Assembly (NCBI GenBank): GCA_021776515.1
Contig: JAJFFS010000009.1
Location: 1-49,499 of the forward strand
Length of the DNA stretch: 49,499 nt
Reading direction: 5' to 3'
Source: Robiginitomaculum sp.
GTDB lineage: Bacteria; Pseudomonadota; Alphaproteobacteria; Caulobacterales; Maricaulaceae
A program made the position numbers and the translations under genes. Under the pieces are notes generated by a model. The model saw only the letters and a list, made by a program, of their open reading frames with translations. It ran no database searches and was not told the origin of the DNA. Position 1 is the stretch's first letter; the number at the start of each line of letters is the position of its first letter. Of this stretch, positions 1-7,857 are shown piece after piece.

Positions 1-98
1 ACTGGCTCTGGACTTACAATAACGAAAGACCCAATATGGCTATCGGCGGTATCACGCCAAAACAGAAATCGGCCATGGACATGTCCATAGCCGCATAA
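1..98 (+). CDS. IS3-family transposase (OrfB), C-terminal end only
   Basis: Only the last 31 codons are inside the window. The frame beginning at base 3 reads WLWTYNNERPN then GGITP and stops at TAA 96-98. This is the conserved tail of IS3-family DDE transposases, which cut and join insertion-sequence ends. The rest of the gene lies to the left, so it cannot be said whether the element is complete. Bases 99-134 should contain the right terminal inverted repeat, but its partner is out of view and I cannot delimit it. Confidence 0.85.
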   Translation, partial: WLWTYNNERPNMAIGGITPKQKSAMDMSIAA

Positions 99-134
99 CC
101 GTTCTACTTACGATGCCCTCTATAAAGGGGGGTA

Positions 135-779
135 TTACCGCAGCACTTCGTCCAATTCTTCGGTTAGTTTTGGCAAAACCAAAAGCCTATGGATAAGGCT
201 CTCAACAGTATCTAAAATAGTAGTCAGCATTTCCTTAGATGGTGCCCACGCTCTATGTGCTGCTGCGTGTCCGGCTTCTAGAACCGGCTTGAGAATTTCG
301 TGTTCGTGTTCTGATAACTTGCCTTCATCAATCAAAGCCTGCTTGCCTCGGAAGAAATTACCTTTATCGCCAACCGTTAGAACTATCAGCCGGTCAATAA
401 GAGTACGCGAACCGAATGTTGCCAGATAATGAGATTCAGTTTGCAGCGACTTGTAGATTTCTTTGAGAATTTCTTGCAATGTTGGGTCTGGCAAATCATC
501 AAACCACGCAGGAATTGTCCGATAGCTAACCGGTGGGTAAATGGAAGTATCCCAATCGCCCTGCCGCTCGTTTTCACCAACTTGATAAACATCTTCGGAA
601 AACAGCGTTTTCTTGACAAGGGCTAAGTTCTCGCAACCGCAGCATTCAATGATAAGTAAATTGTTATCTAGCCAAAAATCATTTTCAACAATCAGCTTTT
701 CATAAAACCCACGAACAAAATGGTTGGTTTCACCTTTGCATGCATTACAATAGAACTTCTCAATTTTGTCGTCTGTCAT
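135..779 (-). CDS. DUF4145 domain protein with N-terminal zinc-ribbon motif
   Basis: A 214-residue soluble protein. Residues about 11-15 form a C-x2-C pair (YCNACKG) and a second cysteine pair lies near residues 47-49 (CCGC), which together suggest a small zinc ribbon. The C-terminal half (about 125-205) is helical and matches DUF4145, with LIDRLIVLTVGD and the GHAAAHRAW segment typical of that family. DUF4145 is known as a helper domain in restriction and other defence proteins and also as a stand-alone gene; its activity is not established. The gene is visibly AT-rich compared with the housekeeping genes and sits beside an IS3 end, so horizontal acquisition is likely (inference). It starts at ATG 777-779 and no partner gene is visible. 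Confidence 0.7.
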   Translation of the reverse strand: MTDDKIEKFYCNACKGETNHFVRGFYEKLIVENDFWLDNNLLIIECCGCENLALVKKTLFSEDVYQVGENERQGDWDTSIYPPVSYRTIPAWFDDLPDPTLQEILKEIYKSLQTESHYLATFGSRTLIDRLIVLTVGDKGNFFRGKQALIDEGKLSEHEHEILKPVLEAGHAAAHRAWAPSKEMLTTILDTVESLIHRLLVLPKLTEELDEVLR

Positions 780-997
780 GCCACCAACCCGCTCCGCTAA
801 CCCATAACACCTTGTATTATAGCGGATAATTTTTTATTATGATGACTGTAAGCGAATTAATGATGTTGTTCAACACATTGCGTAATCTATATCTAGGAAC
901 AAATTAGCATACATAGTTTTTCCCTCATCTAAATCTATGTCACCTAAGAACAAGCCTATTTTACTGTAGCCATTGTGCACCCTTAACTGCACCATAG

Positions 998-1018
998 ACC
1001 CCGGATCAAGTCCGGGGT
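998..1018. repeat. REP-like palindrome, family A
   Basis: The core is accccgga, a 5-base loop, then tccggggt, followed by gacac. The same design recurs at 46319-46340, 48123-48143 and 48182-48202. Short dispersed palindromes of this type are common between genes in alphaproteobacteria. Confidence 0.75.
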
Positions 1019-1148
1019 GACACGTTTGTTTAGTATGCAATAATGCCACAAAAGGGTATTGGCTAAGTCATTTCTTTTCCCGCCCGCATATTACAGCCCA
1101 TCATACTTGCGCTTGTCCAGACGTGAGGGTATAAGCCCCGCTTCTTGA

Positions 1149-1178
1149 GAGGGTACGCCCTCCAAACTGCCAGTTTTT
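1149..1178 (+). promoter_or_regulatory. possible structured leader of rpmE
   Basis: A perfect hairpin, GAGGG-tacg-CCCTC (1149-1162), is followed at once by a weaker one, AAAC-tgcca-GTTT, running into five T residues (1174-1178). It ends 11 bases before the rpmE start, and there is no clear Shine-Dalgarno sequence between. In other bacteria L31 is controlled through its own 5' leader. Whether this structure does the same is inference. Confidence 0.35.
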
Positions 1179-1189
1179 GGATTTAAGTG

Positions 1190-1411
1190 ATGAAAAAAGA
1201 TACGCACCCGGACTATCACATGATCAATGTGGTTATGACTGATGGCACCACCTACCAGACCCGTTCTACCTACGGCGAGGAAGGGGCGACCCTTAATCTG
1301 GATATTGATTCAAAAACCCACCCGGCATGGACCGGCGGCAACCAGCACCTGATCGACCGTGGCGGACGCCTCAGTCGTTTCAAGGACAAGTTTGCAGGTT
1401 TTGTAAGCTAA
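1190..1411 (+). CDS. rpmE: 50S ribosomal protein L31
   Basis: A 73-residue protein beginning [10 protein letters not shown] and containing HPAWTGG and a C-terminal RFKDKFAGF, the family pattern of bacterial L31, a protein of the large subunit that bridges to the small subunit. The cysteines of the zinc-binding type are absent, so this is the zinc-independent form. ATG 1190 is preferred to the GTG one codon upstream because family members start MKK. It converges with the DUF1465 gene, leaving only 5 bp between stop codons. Upstream lies a hairpin leader that may mediate autoregulation. Confidence 0.95.
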   Translation: MKKDTHPDYHMINVVMTDGTTYQTRSTYGEEGATLNLDIDSKTHPAWTGGNQHLIDRGGRLSRFKDKFAGFVS

Positions 1412-1416
1412 TAGCT

Positions 1417-1908
1417 CTAACTGCTAAAGGCAGCGTTCAGCCGGGCCATCTGGTCCGAGACGGCTTTGGCCCCGGTATTTTCCTGACCGTCACCATATAA
1501 CTTTTCATCCAGGCGACGCGTGCGCTCGTAAATTCTGGCTGCGCGGGTAATAATGTCTTGCAAGGCAGAGGGTAATTCCTCATTACCGGCAAGGCTGCGG
1601 TTTAAATTGGCATCGTTGATACGGTATTTATCAGCACGGGCATCTTCGGCTGTCATGTCTTCTTCGCGCACCGCCCGTTGCACCAGTAACCATGATGCCA
1701 CCTGCATCAAGCGTGTGGTCAGGCGCATGCTTTCACCGGCATAGGCCAGCGCACCGGAACGAGACAGGGCACGGGATTCTTCACGTCCAGGCCCATCAAG
1801 GTAGGCGGCGGTTTCCTCAACCAGGTCCATACCTTCTCGAAAAGTACGCTGGAACAATTCTGATCCGGCAAAATCTCCGAGGCGTGCTGTAAAGAGTTCA
1901 TTGCTCAT
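1417..1908 (-). CDS. DUF1465 family protein, RcdA-like
   Basis: A 163-residue all-helical protein of the DUF1465 family. The Caulobacter member is RcdA, an adaptor that helps the ClpXP protease degrade cell-cycle regulators such as CtrA at the swarmer-to-stalked transition. Visible family features are the long amphipathic helices, the ESMRLTTRLMQVASWLL segment at about 61-77 and the KYRINDANLN stretch near 94. The protein has no catalytic motif, as expected for an adaptor. It lies 64 bp downstream of the DUF1192 gene on the same strand, and the two probably form an operon. That this copy acts in CtrA turnover is inferred from the family only. Confidence 0.85.
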   Translation of the reverse strand: MSNELFTARLGDFAGSELFQRTFREGMDLVEETAAYLDGPGREESRALSRSGALAYAGESMRLTTRLMQVASWLLVQRAVREEDMTAEDARADKYRINDANLNRSLAGNEELPSALQDIITRAARIYERTRRLDEKLYGDGQENTGAKAVSDQMARLNAAFSS

Positions 1909-1972
1909 GTTTCATCTCGCATCACTTTGACTGATTCGTACTGGTCCTATGCAATGGTCTTGCCGTTTTGTT

Positions 1973-2161
1973 TTAAGATTTCCCGAAGATTGCTGCAGCA
2001 TCATCCAATCCACGGCGTTTTTTATCCCGTGCGCCCTGCACCCGTATGATTTCCTCTTTCAAGTCAGAAATGCGTTCTGACAGGTCTTCAACGGAAAAAT
2101 CATAAAGATCTTCACCCAATACAATCTCACCTTTTGGGCTCTGTTTTTCCTCGTCAAACAT
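1973..2161 (-). CDS. DUF1192 family small protein
   Basis: A 62-residue protein with an acidic first half and a coiled-coil-like second half (VEDLSERISDLKEEIIRV, then DKKRRG). It belongs to DUF1192, a small alphaproteobacterial family of unknown function that is usually found next to DUF1465 and DUF1013 genes, as here. A Shine-Dalgarno-like ggag lies a few bases before ATG 2161. It is likely cotranscribed with the RcdA-like gene downstream, and it is divergent from the TrcR-like gene with 228 bp between their starts. Confidence 0.8.
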   Translation of the reverse strand: MFDEEKQSPKGEIVLGEDLYDFSVEDLSERISDLKEEIIRVQGARDKKRRGLDDAAAIFGKS

Positions 2162-2283
2162 CTGGCGCTCCGTAATTATCGGGTTATTTTACGCTTTTGC
2201 TGACATTTATGCCAGCCCGCTTGTCAAACAGGGTAAAACTGCTGCTGTTTCCCTGATGAAGGGGTGTTTTCTTTATCTCAAAA

Positions 2284-2346
2284 GCCGACTATATACGGCC
2301 TAACAGGTCTGGAACGTGTACGCACAATCAGACCGGCAAGACGTCC
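2284..2346 (+). promoter_or_regulatory. two hairpins in the leader of the TrcR-like gene
   Basis: Hairpin one is GCCG-actatata-CGGC (2284-2299); its loop could also serve as a -10 box. Hairpin two is GGTCTG (2306-2311) paired with CAGACC (2329-2334), with an inner GTG-tacg-CAC stem. Together with the terminator that follows they make a compact, RNA-like leader. A regulatory RNA is inferred; only the base pairing is seen. Confidence 0.5.
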
Positions 2347-2376
2347 GCCCGACGCCTCGCGCGCCGGGCTTTTTTT
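2347..2376 (+). terminator. intrinsic terminator inside the 5' leader of the TrcR-like gene
   Basis: GCCCG (2347-2351) pairs with CGGGC (2365-2369). An inner CGC/GCG stem closes a 5-base loop after one A-C mismatch, and seven T residues follow (2370-2376). The start codon is only 13 bases further on, at 2390. No plus-strand gene lies upstream within 900 bp, so this looks like an attenuator or the end of a short RNA rather than a normal gene end. Confidence 0.65.
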
Positions 2377-2389
2377 ATGGAGTAGATAA

Positions 2390-3103
2390 ATGGCCACCAT
2401 CCTGATGCCCAAGGCAACTGCCGTCTGGCTAATTGACAACACATCGCTCAGCTTTGACCAGGTTGCCCGGTTTTGCCAATTACACGCCCTTGAGGTCAAA
2501 GGCATTGCCGATGGTGATGTTGCCGCTGGCGTGCGCGGGCTGGACCCTATTGGCGCCGGGCAATTAACCCGCGACGAGATTGAGAAAGCCGAAGCAGACC
2601 CATCTTATGATATGCAAGCAGTTACGCCCAAGCACGCCGACAAAATGGAACAAAAACGCAAAGGTCCGCGTTACACCCCGCTGTCGCGCCGCCAGGAACG
2701 CCCGGATGCCATTGCCTGGATGCTGCGTAATCACCCCGAAGTTCCTGATAGCCAGATCGGCAAATTGATTGGCACAACCAAAACCACCATTGATGCGGTC
2801 AGAACCCGCAATCATTGGAACAGCAATAATATCAAACCCGTTGATCCGGTCAGCCTGGCGCTGTGTACGCAAATTGATCTGGATGCCGTGGTTGTCAAAG
2901 CCGCTGCGAAAAAGCGCAAAGCAGACGAAAAAGCAGCGCTGGAGCGCGGCGAAGATCTGGATACCTTGCGCGCAGCCGCCGAAGCAACCGCACAGGAAGA
3001 AGCGGCCAAGAACGAAGAGGAAAAAATACGGGAAATGGCAAACAAACCTGTTGATGCCGCCTCTGTTTTTGGCTCGTTCAAGGAAAAGCCCGAAGAGGCC
3101 TAA
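2390..3103 (+). CDS. trcR: DUF1013 family, TrcR-like cell-cycle transcriptional regulator
   Basis: A 237-residue protein starting MATILMPKATAVWLID, the signature opening of DUF1013, annotated in alphaproteobacteria as the cell-cycle regulator TrcR. The middle (about 100-150) contains RPDAIAWMLRNHPEVPDS and QIGKLIGTTKTTIDAVR, which reads as a helix-turn-helix and fits DNA binding. The C-terminal 60 residues are highly charged (KKRKADEKAALERGE) and probably coiled-coil. A ggag Shine-Dalgarno sequence precedes ATG 2390. The gene stands next to the RcdA-like and DUF1192 genes, so this corner of the window looks devoted to cell-cycle control. The stop overlaps the convergent SDR gene by 4 bp. Its leader contains a terminator. 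Confidence 0.8.
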   Translation: MATILMPKATAVWLIDNTSLSFDQVARFCQLHALEVKGIADGDVAAGVRGLDPIGAGQLTRDEIEKAEADPSYDMQAVTPKHADKMEQKRKGPRYTPLSRRQERPDAIAWMLRNHPEVPDSQIGKLIGTTKTTIDAVRTRNHWNSNNIKPVDPVSLALCTQIDLDAVVVKAAAKKRKADEKAALERGEDLDTLRAAAEATAQEEAAKNEEEKIREMANKPVDAASVFGSFKEKPEEA

Positions 3104-3903
3104 TCTGCATCCACAGTATAGTTCAGCGCCAGACGGCCACCATCGGCATAGAGACATTGTCCGGTGATATAACTGGCGTCCTTGCTGGCCAGAAAGCTGG
3201 CTATCGAGGCTATTTCATCAGGATCGCCAATATGGCCCAAAGGTGTACGGCTCAGTATTTTACGTTGCGCCTCCGGATTATCGACAACAGCCTTTAACAT
3301 ATCTGTGTTTATGCTGCCGGGTCCGATAGCATTGACCCGGATACCATGGGGGGCCAGCGCCAAAGCCATAGTCTTGGTCAACTGGTTAAGTCCGCCCTTG
3401 GAAACGACATAAGCTGTATGATTGGCAATAGCCATCACTGCATTTATAGAGGTCATATTGATGATGGCATAGCGGCGGCGGGCTTCGCTGGCGCGCCCTT
3501 CTGCTTCTTTTATTTGGGCAACCATCTGCCTGGCGGCCTCGCGGGCGACCAAAAACGCGCCGCGCAAGTTAACCCCCAGAACCGCGTCAAAGTCCTCAAC
3601 ACTAAGGTCGAGAATGTTTCCGGCGCGGACCATACCAGCATTGTTGACGAGTACGTCAACACGCCCAAAGGCAGATCGGGTTTCGGCAAACAAATTACGT
3701 ACCGACAGGGGGTCGGCAACATTGCAATCAACAAACAGGGCCTTGCCATTGGCACTACCCAGATCCTCGGCAGCCTGCTTTCCCGCTTCGGTATCAATAT
3801 CTGCAAGTACAAGCTTGCATTTTTCCTCGGCAAAGCGCCGCGCACAGGCCAACCCTATTCCGTTAGCTGCACCTGTAACAATAACAACTCGTTGGTCCGC
3901 CAT
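3100..3903 (-). CDS. SDR family NAD(P)-dependent oxidoreductase
   Basis: A 267-residue classical short-chain dehydrogenase. The cofactor loop TGAANGIG is at 10-17, an acidic residue pair at D35/D37 after the second strand favours NAD(H), NNAG is at 87-90, and the catalytic residues are S152, Y165 and K169 (YVVSK). The C-terminal ITGQCLYADGG closes the fold as in most of the family. Family members oxidise or reduce hydroxy/keto groups on many substrates, and the substrate here cannot be read from sequence. A 15-residue basic insert (about 130-145, EAEGRASEARRR) before the active-site strand is unusual. The upstream neighbour on the same strand is a DUF465 gene 94 bp away. Confidence 0.85.
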   Translation of the reverse strand: MADQRVVIVTGAANGIGLACARRFAEEKCKLVLADIDTEAGKQAAEDLGSANGKALFVDCNVADPLSVRNLFAETRSAFGRVDVLVNNAGMVRAGNILDLSVEDFDAVLGVNLRGAFLVAREAARQMVAQIKEAEGRASEARRRYAIINMTSINAVMAIANHTAYVVSKGGLNQLTKTMALALAPHGIRVNAIGPGSINTDMLKAVVDNPEAQRKILSRTPLGHIGDPDEIASIASFLASKDASYITGQCLYADGGRLALNYTVDAD

Positions 3904-3997
3904 AAACTTTCCTTTGCAATAGAACAGCCTTGCCTACGCTGGGCAGGCTTTATTTCAGATTATAAAGGAAGCGGAGGTCGATGCTAGGGGGCGAACC

Positions 3998-4165
3998 CTA
4001 TGTCTGTCGAAGACTTTGCATTTCTTCTTTGAGCTTAAGTTTTTGTTTTTTCAGAAGGGATATGTGCAGTGGATCATGGGCAGGGTGTTTAAGCTCTCTT
4101 TCGATTTCATGTTCAAGGTGAGAGTGTTTGTTACCTAATTCGCGAATACGCGCATCCACAGCCAT
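3998..4165 (-). CDS. DUF465 (YdcH-type) small protein
   Basis: A 55-residue protein, MAVDARIRELG through KKQKLKLKEEMQSLRQT, with the two-helix charged hairpin of DUF465. The motif HPAHDPLHISLLKKQKL is characteristic. Function of the family is unknown. ATG 4165 is chosen over the ATG four codons upstream because GGAGGAG lies 5 bases before it, while the upstream ATG has no ribosome binding site. It is divergent from a second DUF465 gene. Confidence 0.8.
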   Translation of the reverse strand: MAVDARIRELGNKHSHLEHEIERELKHPAHDPLHISLLKKQKLKLKEEMQSLRQT

Positions 4166-4251
4166 AAGCTCCTCCATGTTTTTGACTGTTGCAGTATGTC
4201 ATATTTACACAGCGGCGTCACCTCACTTATTTTTCCAAGGTGAATGAAACC

Positions 4252-4281
4252 TTGCCTACCCTGGTTTTCTGCGCCCATAAT
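4252..4281 (+). promoter_or_regulatory. possible sigma-70 type promoter
   Basis: TTGCCT (4252-4257) and CATAAT (4276-4281) are separated by 18 bp. They lie 59 bp before the start of the rightward DUF465 gene, in the region between the two divergent DUF465 genes. This is a match to consensus only. Confidence 0.35.
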
Positions 4282-4340
4282 GCCGGGCAGAACGGTGAGT
4301 CATTACAATGGGAACGTCCCGGTCACCAAGGAGTAAACCC

Positions 4341-4547
4341 ATGAGCTTTAATGGCGACGAAACTCTAAGGGCGCGCCTGTTACAATTGAGTGAAGAGCAT
4401 CGAGACCTGGACGCCGCTATAAACGCCCTGATTGATTCAAAAAATAAAGACCAGCTAAAAATTGCCCGTCTGAAAAAAAGAAAATTGTCCTTGAAAGACC
4501 ATATTCACCGTCTTGAAATTCAGCTCACACCAGACATCATCGCGTAA
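4341..4547 (+). CDS. DUF465 (YdcH-type) small protein
   Basis: A 68-residue protein with LSEEHRDLDAAINALI and DQLKIARLKKRKLSLKD, again the DUF465 helical hairpin. It is more typical of the family core than its divergent neighbour. ATG 4341 is chosen because aaggag lies 6-7 bases upstream and the family begins close to this point; the longer frame to 4308 has no such support. It converges with the alkaline phosphatase gene, with only 3 bp between stops. Confidence 0.8.
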   Translation: MSFNGDETLRARLLQLSEEHRDLDAAINALIDSKNKDQLKIARLKKRKLSLKDHIHRLEIQLTPDIIA

Positions 4548-4550
4548 TTG

Positions 4551-6218
4551 TCATTCGTCAGGCATGTATCCAGCAAGACCGCCGGCATACGCCATGATAT
4601 GAAACAGTGTGTTTTCTTCTATGGCACCACGAACCAGCCAGGCTGAGGGACCATCAGCAAAAACCGGCACATCCTCACCCGTGTGCATACTATAACGCGC
4701 CGGGATCAGGGCTTGTTGCGCATAATCATGATCGTGGCTGTCACTATCTTGCGGGTCGGGGCGTGTCACCAAACCACTGGCATCTTTTTTGTCATCTGCG
4801 TTTAGCGAATATTTTCCGGGAACAATAGTGCGGTATTGATCCGGTGTGGCAAACATTGAGCCCGGCCCGGTGGAATAAAGCAATGTTGTATAAGCCTTGC
4901 CATCGGCACCTTTCATAGGGTTACCATCCAGCGCAGTTGTCAGTCCTAAAATCGGGTTGTTACGTTTGGGGTAGCCATTAATGGTCAGACCATGACTGTG
5001 ATCGGCGGTGACAATAATCAGTGTTTCGCCAGGGTCTGTCATCTCGCGGGCCATTTTAACTGCGGCATCAAAAGCCATAACATCTTCCAGAGCCCGGGCA
5101 GCATTATTGGCGTGATTGGCAAAATCGATAAGGCCGCCTTCGACCATCAGCACAAAACCATCCTCATCCTGCGACAGCCGGGTTATGGCGGCACGTGTCA
5201 TCTCTGCCAATGATGGCTCCCCTGCTCCATCTTCAGGACGATCCCCATCATATTGCATCCGTGATGGCTCAAACAGACCCAGCACTTTTTGCGGCCCGGA
5301 AAAATCAATGTCAGCAAACTGGGCGCTGTTCCATATCCATTGATGGTCAGGTTTTTGCGCCCATTCATCCGCGATATTGCGCCCATCACCACGTTTACCG
5401 CTTTTGCCGTCATATTCCGGATCAGGGTTTGCCTCAGGCAGGAAATTTTCCCGCCCGCCCCCAAGAGCAATCTCCAACCCGTCGCCATGGGGCCATTCAA
5501 CAAGTTGGCGCGCCAGGTCAATGCAGCCTGCGGTCTTGGCTTCCGCCCCCATCAGGCTGTCGCGTTCCCAGCCACGGTTGGCCACATGGCCATAAACCCC
5601 GGCAGGCGTTGCATGAGTAATACGTGCCGTGGTGACCATGCCAGTGGCACGGCCAGCGTCTTCGGCCAACTCGAATAGCGTGGTTAGCTCATGGCCCTTC
5701 GAGGCAGCGCAATCATCATAAGGTACAGTTTGATCCACGCCGATGGTGCGTATGCTGGTTTTGGCCCCGGTGGTCAACGCGGTAACGGTTGAGGCAGAAT
5801 CTGATACTTGCGCATCATGGGCATACGTGCGCGACAGGGCCGTATAGGGCAGCTTTTCCATTTCCAGAATATGGCTTTCACCATCCAGACCTTTCGCCTG
5901 GCCGGTAAAAATACGCCCGGCAGTAACCGTAGACATGCCCATACCATCGCCAATCATCAAAATGATATTTTTAGCACGGCCTTTGGTCGCACGCTGATCA
6001 AGCGCGGCGTTCAGCTGTGCAGCACCTGTTTGGTAATAATCATCGGCTGTTTGCACAGGTTTTGGAGTAACAGCGGGCTGAGCATTGGGCTCCACGCTCT
6101 GCGGCGCAAACGTATCAGTTATAAACTTTGGAGTTTTCATACCCAGTGATGAGCACGCATTAAGAACGAGAGAGCTGGCTGCCAGAAAAAGAATTTTTGC
6201 CGGGATGTATTTTGTCAT
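4551..6218 (-). CDS. alkaline phosphatase, lipoprotein form
   Basis: A 555-residue PhoA-superfamily phosphatase, which releases phosphate from phosphomonoesters outside the cytoplasm using two zinc and one magnesium ion. The N-terminus is a lipoprotein signal with lipobox LNAC and lipidated C22. A low-complexity proline/glutamine linker follows to about residue 60. Metal ligand D91 is in LMIGDGMG, the catalytic serine is S141 in DSASTVTAL, and further ligands are in LIDFANHAN and VTADHSHG. A C-terminal DSDSHDHDYAQ also fits metal binding. ATG 6218 is preferred to the TTG three codons upstream. The gene is divergent from the symporter gene, and no Pho-box-like repeat is evident. Confidence 0.9.
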   Translation of the reverse strand: MTKYIPAKILFLAASSLVLNACSSLGMKTPKFITDTFAPQSVEPNAQPAVTPKPVQTADDYYQTGAAQLNAALDQRATKGRAKNIILMIGDGMGMSTVTAGRIFTGQAKGLDGESHILEMEKLPYTALSRTYAHDAQVSDSASTVTALTTGAKTSIRTIGVDQTVPYDDCAASKGHELTTLFELAEDAGRATGMVTTARITHATPAGVYGHVANRGWERDSLMGAEAKTAGCIDLARQLVEWPHGDGLEIALGGGRENFLPEANPDPEYDGKSGKRGDGRNIADEWAQKPDHQWIWNSAQFADIDFSGPQKVLGLFEPSRMQYDGDRPEDGAGEPSLAEMTRAAITRLSQDEDGFVLMVEGGLIDFANHANNAARALEDVMAFDAAVKMAREMTDPGETLIIVTADHSHGLTINGYPKRNNPILGLTTALDGNPMKGADGKAYTTLLYSTGPGSMFATPDQYRTIVPGKYSLNADDKKDASGLVTRPDPQDSDSHDHDYAQQALIPARYSMHTGEDVPVFADGPSAWLVRGAIEENTLFHIMAYAGGLAGYMPDE

Positions 6219-6412
6219 TATTTTCAATCTTGGTTTTATAAAAAAAGTGGTTTTCTATAAAAGCCATAGATAGTTAACATACCGTGTGGCGCATTTTCAG
6301 GAATGAAGCGTTTGGGGATGCTGTTATCATCCAAAAGGTAACTTGCTCCTGCTTGGCACAGCGTCTAGGGTCGCGCCCAATTAAACGCCACAAAGAAAGG
6401 CCACGGGGAAGC

Positions 6413-7843
6413 ATGGAAAACATTTTAGCCGCACTTGATACTGTAGATGGATGGATTTGGGGACCCCCACTGGTCATTTTACTGTTTGGTACGGGAACTT
6501 ACCTCACCATCGGCTTGCGTTTTATGCCGATCCGCCGCTTGCCTTATGCCATCTCCTTGTTGTTTGCAGGCAAGAAAAAAACCTCTGGTGAAAAAAGTGA
6601 GGGTGAAATTTCGCCCATTGCGGCGCTGTTTACCGCGCTGTCAGCCACCATCGGCACCGGCAATATTGCCGGTGTGGCTATCGCCATTTCCCTTGGCGGG
6701 CCTGGCGCGGTGTTCTGGATGTGGATGACCGCTGTTGTCGGCATGGCCACCAAATACTCGGAGGCATTGCTGGCGGTGCGTTTTCGTGAAGTTGACGAAC
6801 GGGGCATGCACGTTGGTGGCCCGATGTATTATATCAAAAACGGCATGGGTAAAAACTGGGTCTGGCTGGCCTTTGCCTATGCCATTCTCACGTCTATCGC
6901 AGCACCCGGCACAGGTAATCTGGTGCAGGCCAACGAGGTGGCGGCGCTGTTGCATGAAAATATTGGTATTGCCAAATGGGTCAGTGGTCTGGTGATGGCA
7001 TCTTTGGTGTTTATGGTGATTATGGGCGGCGTGCGCTCTATTGCTCGTGCAGCCTCGTTTCTGGTGCCGATCATGGCGCTTTTCTACATTGGCGGCGCAC
7101 TCATCGTGCTCAGCATGAATGCTGACCTTATTCCGGCAGCGTTCGGGCAAATTTTTCATGGTGTTGTCTCGCCTTCTGCCGCTGTCGGCGGTTTCCTTGG
7201 TGCCTCTGTCATGATGGCCATCAGTCAGGGTGCCAATCGCGGCTCGTTCTCTAATGAGGCCGGGCTTGGCTCAGCCGCTATCGCTCACGCAGCAGCCAAG
7301 ACCAATGACCCGGTACGTCAGGGCACCATCGCCATGCTGGGTACCTTTATTGATACGCTGGTGGTTTGCACCATGACCGCACTGGTTATCCTCACCGCGC
7401 CCATGATGTTTGCCATCGGTGGTGCAGAGGGTGGCGTCTTGCCTATATGGCAGACCGGCATTGCCTCTGGCGCAACAATAACCGCCAGCGCCTTTGGTGC
7501 GGCTATACCGGGCGGTGAGTGGATTGTTACCATTGGTCTGGCCGTATTTGCCTTTACCACCATTCTGGGCTGGGCATATTACGGGGAACGCTCAATGGAG
7601 TTTTTGTTTGGCGTAAAAGTTATCCCGTTTTATCGCGTTGGCTGGTGCATTGTGGTGTATTTGGGTGCCGTTTATACCAGCGATCTGGCCTGGACTTTGG
7701 CCTCTATTGGCAATGGCATGATGGCCGCGCCTAACTTGATTGCACTTCTGGGATTGTCAGGAATGATTTTTGCCATGACCAGAAAAGATCAACAAAAGCG
7801 ACGTGACGAAAAAGCCGGAGAAAATACCGAGGCTGCCGAATAG
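6413..7843 (+). CDS. sodium:alanine symporter family (AGCS) transporter
   Basis: A 476-residue inner-membrane protein with about ten hydrophobic helices. The family imports alanine or glycine together with sodium. Recognisable segments are GTGTYLTIGLRF near the N-terminus, TALSATIGTGNIAGVA at about 75-90, KYSEALLAV, GPMYYIKNG, and the signature GANRGSFSNEAGLGSAA near 270. The open frame extends upstream to 6284, but that part (SCLAQRLGSRPIK) is not transporter-like. ATG 6413, preceded by ggggaag, gives the usual family length. The C-terminus is a charged cytoplasmic tail (RKDQQKRRDEK). It converges on the response regulator gene 14 bp away. Confidence 0.92.
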   Translation: MENILAALDTVDGWIWGPPLVILLFGTGTYLTIGLRFMPIRRLPYAISLLFAGKKKTSGEKSEGEISPIAALFTALSATIGTGNIAGVAIAISLGGPGAVFWMWMTAVVGMATKYSEALLAVRFREVDERGMHVGGPMYYIKNGMGKNWVWLAFAYAILTSIAAPGTGNLVQANEVAALLHENIGIAKWVSGLVMASLVFMVIMGGVRSIARAASFLVPIMALFYIGGALIVLSMNADLIPAAFGQIFHGVVSPSAAVGGFLGASVMMAISQGANRGSFSNEAGLGSAAIAHAAAKTNDPVRQGTIAMLGTFIDTLVVCTMTALVILTAPMMFAIGGAEGGVLPIWQTGIASGATITASAFGAAIPGGEWIVTIGLAVFAFTTILGWAYYGERSMEFLFGVKVIPFYRVGWCIVVYLGAVYTSDLAWTLASIGNGMMAAPNLIALLGLSGMIFAMTRKDQQKRRDEKAGENTEAAE

Positions 7844-7857
7844 AATAAACGAAAGAT

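Larger units (their letters stand above)
780..1189. other. 410-bp intergenic stretch
   Basis: No convincing gene in either strand. About 800-960 is AT-rich and probably carries the promoter of the leftward DUF4145 gene. A palindromic repeat lies at 998-1018. The last 50 bases are a structured leader in front of rpmE. Confidence 0.6.

Noticed and set aside
2564-3157. Long minus-strand frame of 197 codons opposite the TrcR-like gene
   Set aside because: Its cysteine- and phenylalanine-rich sequence is the mirror of a charged, lysine-rich coding region; the plus-strand protein has family features and this one has none.
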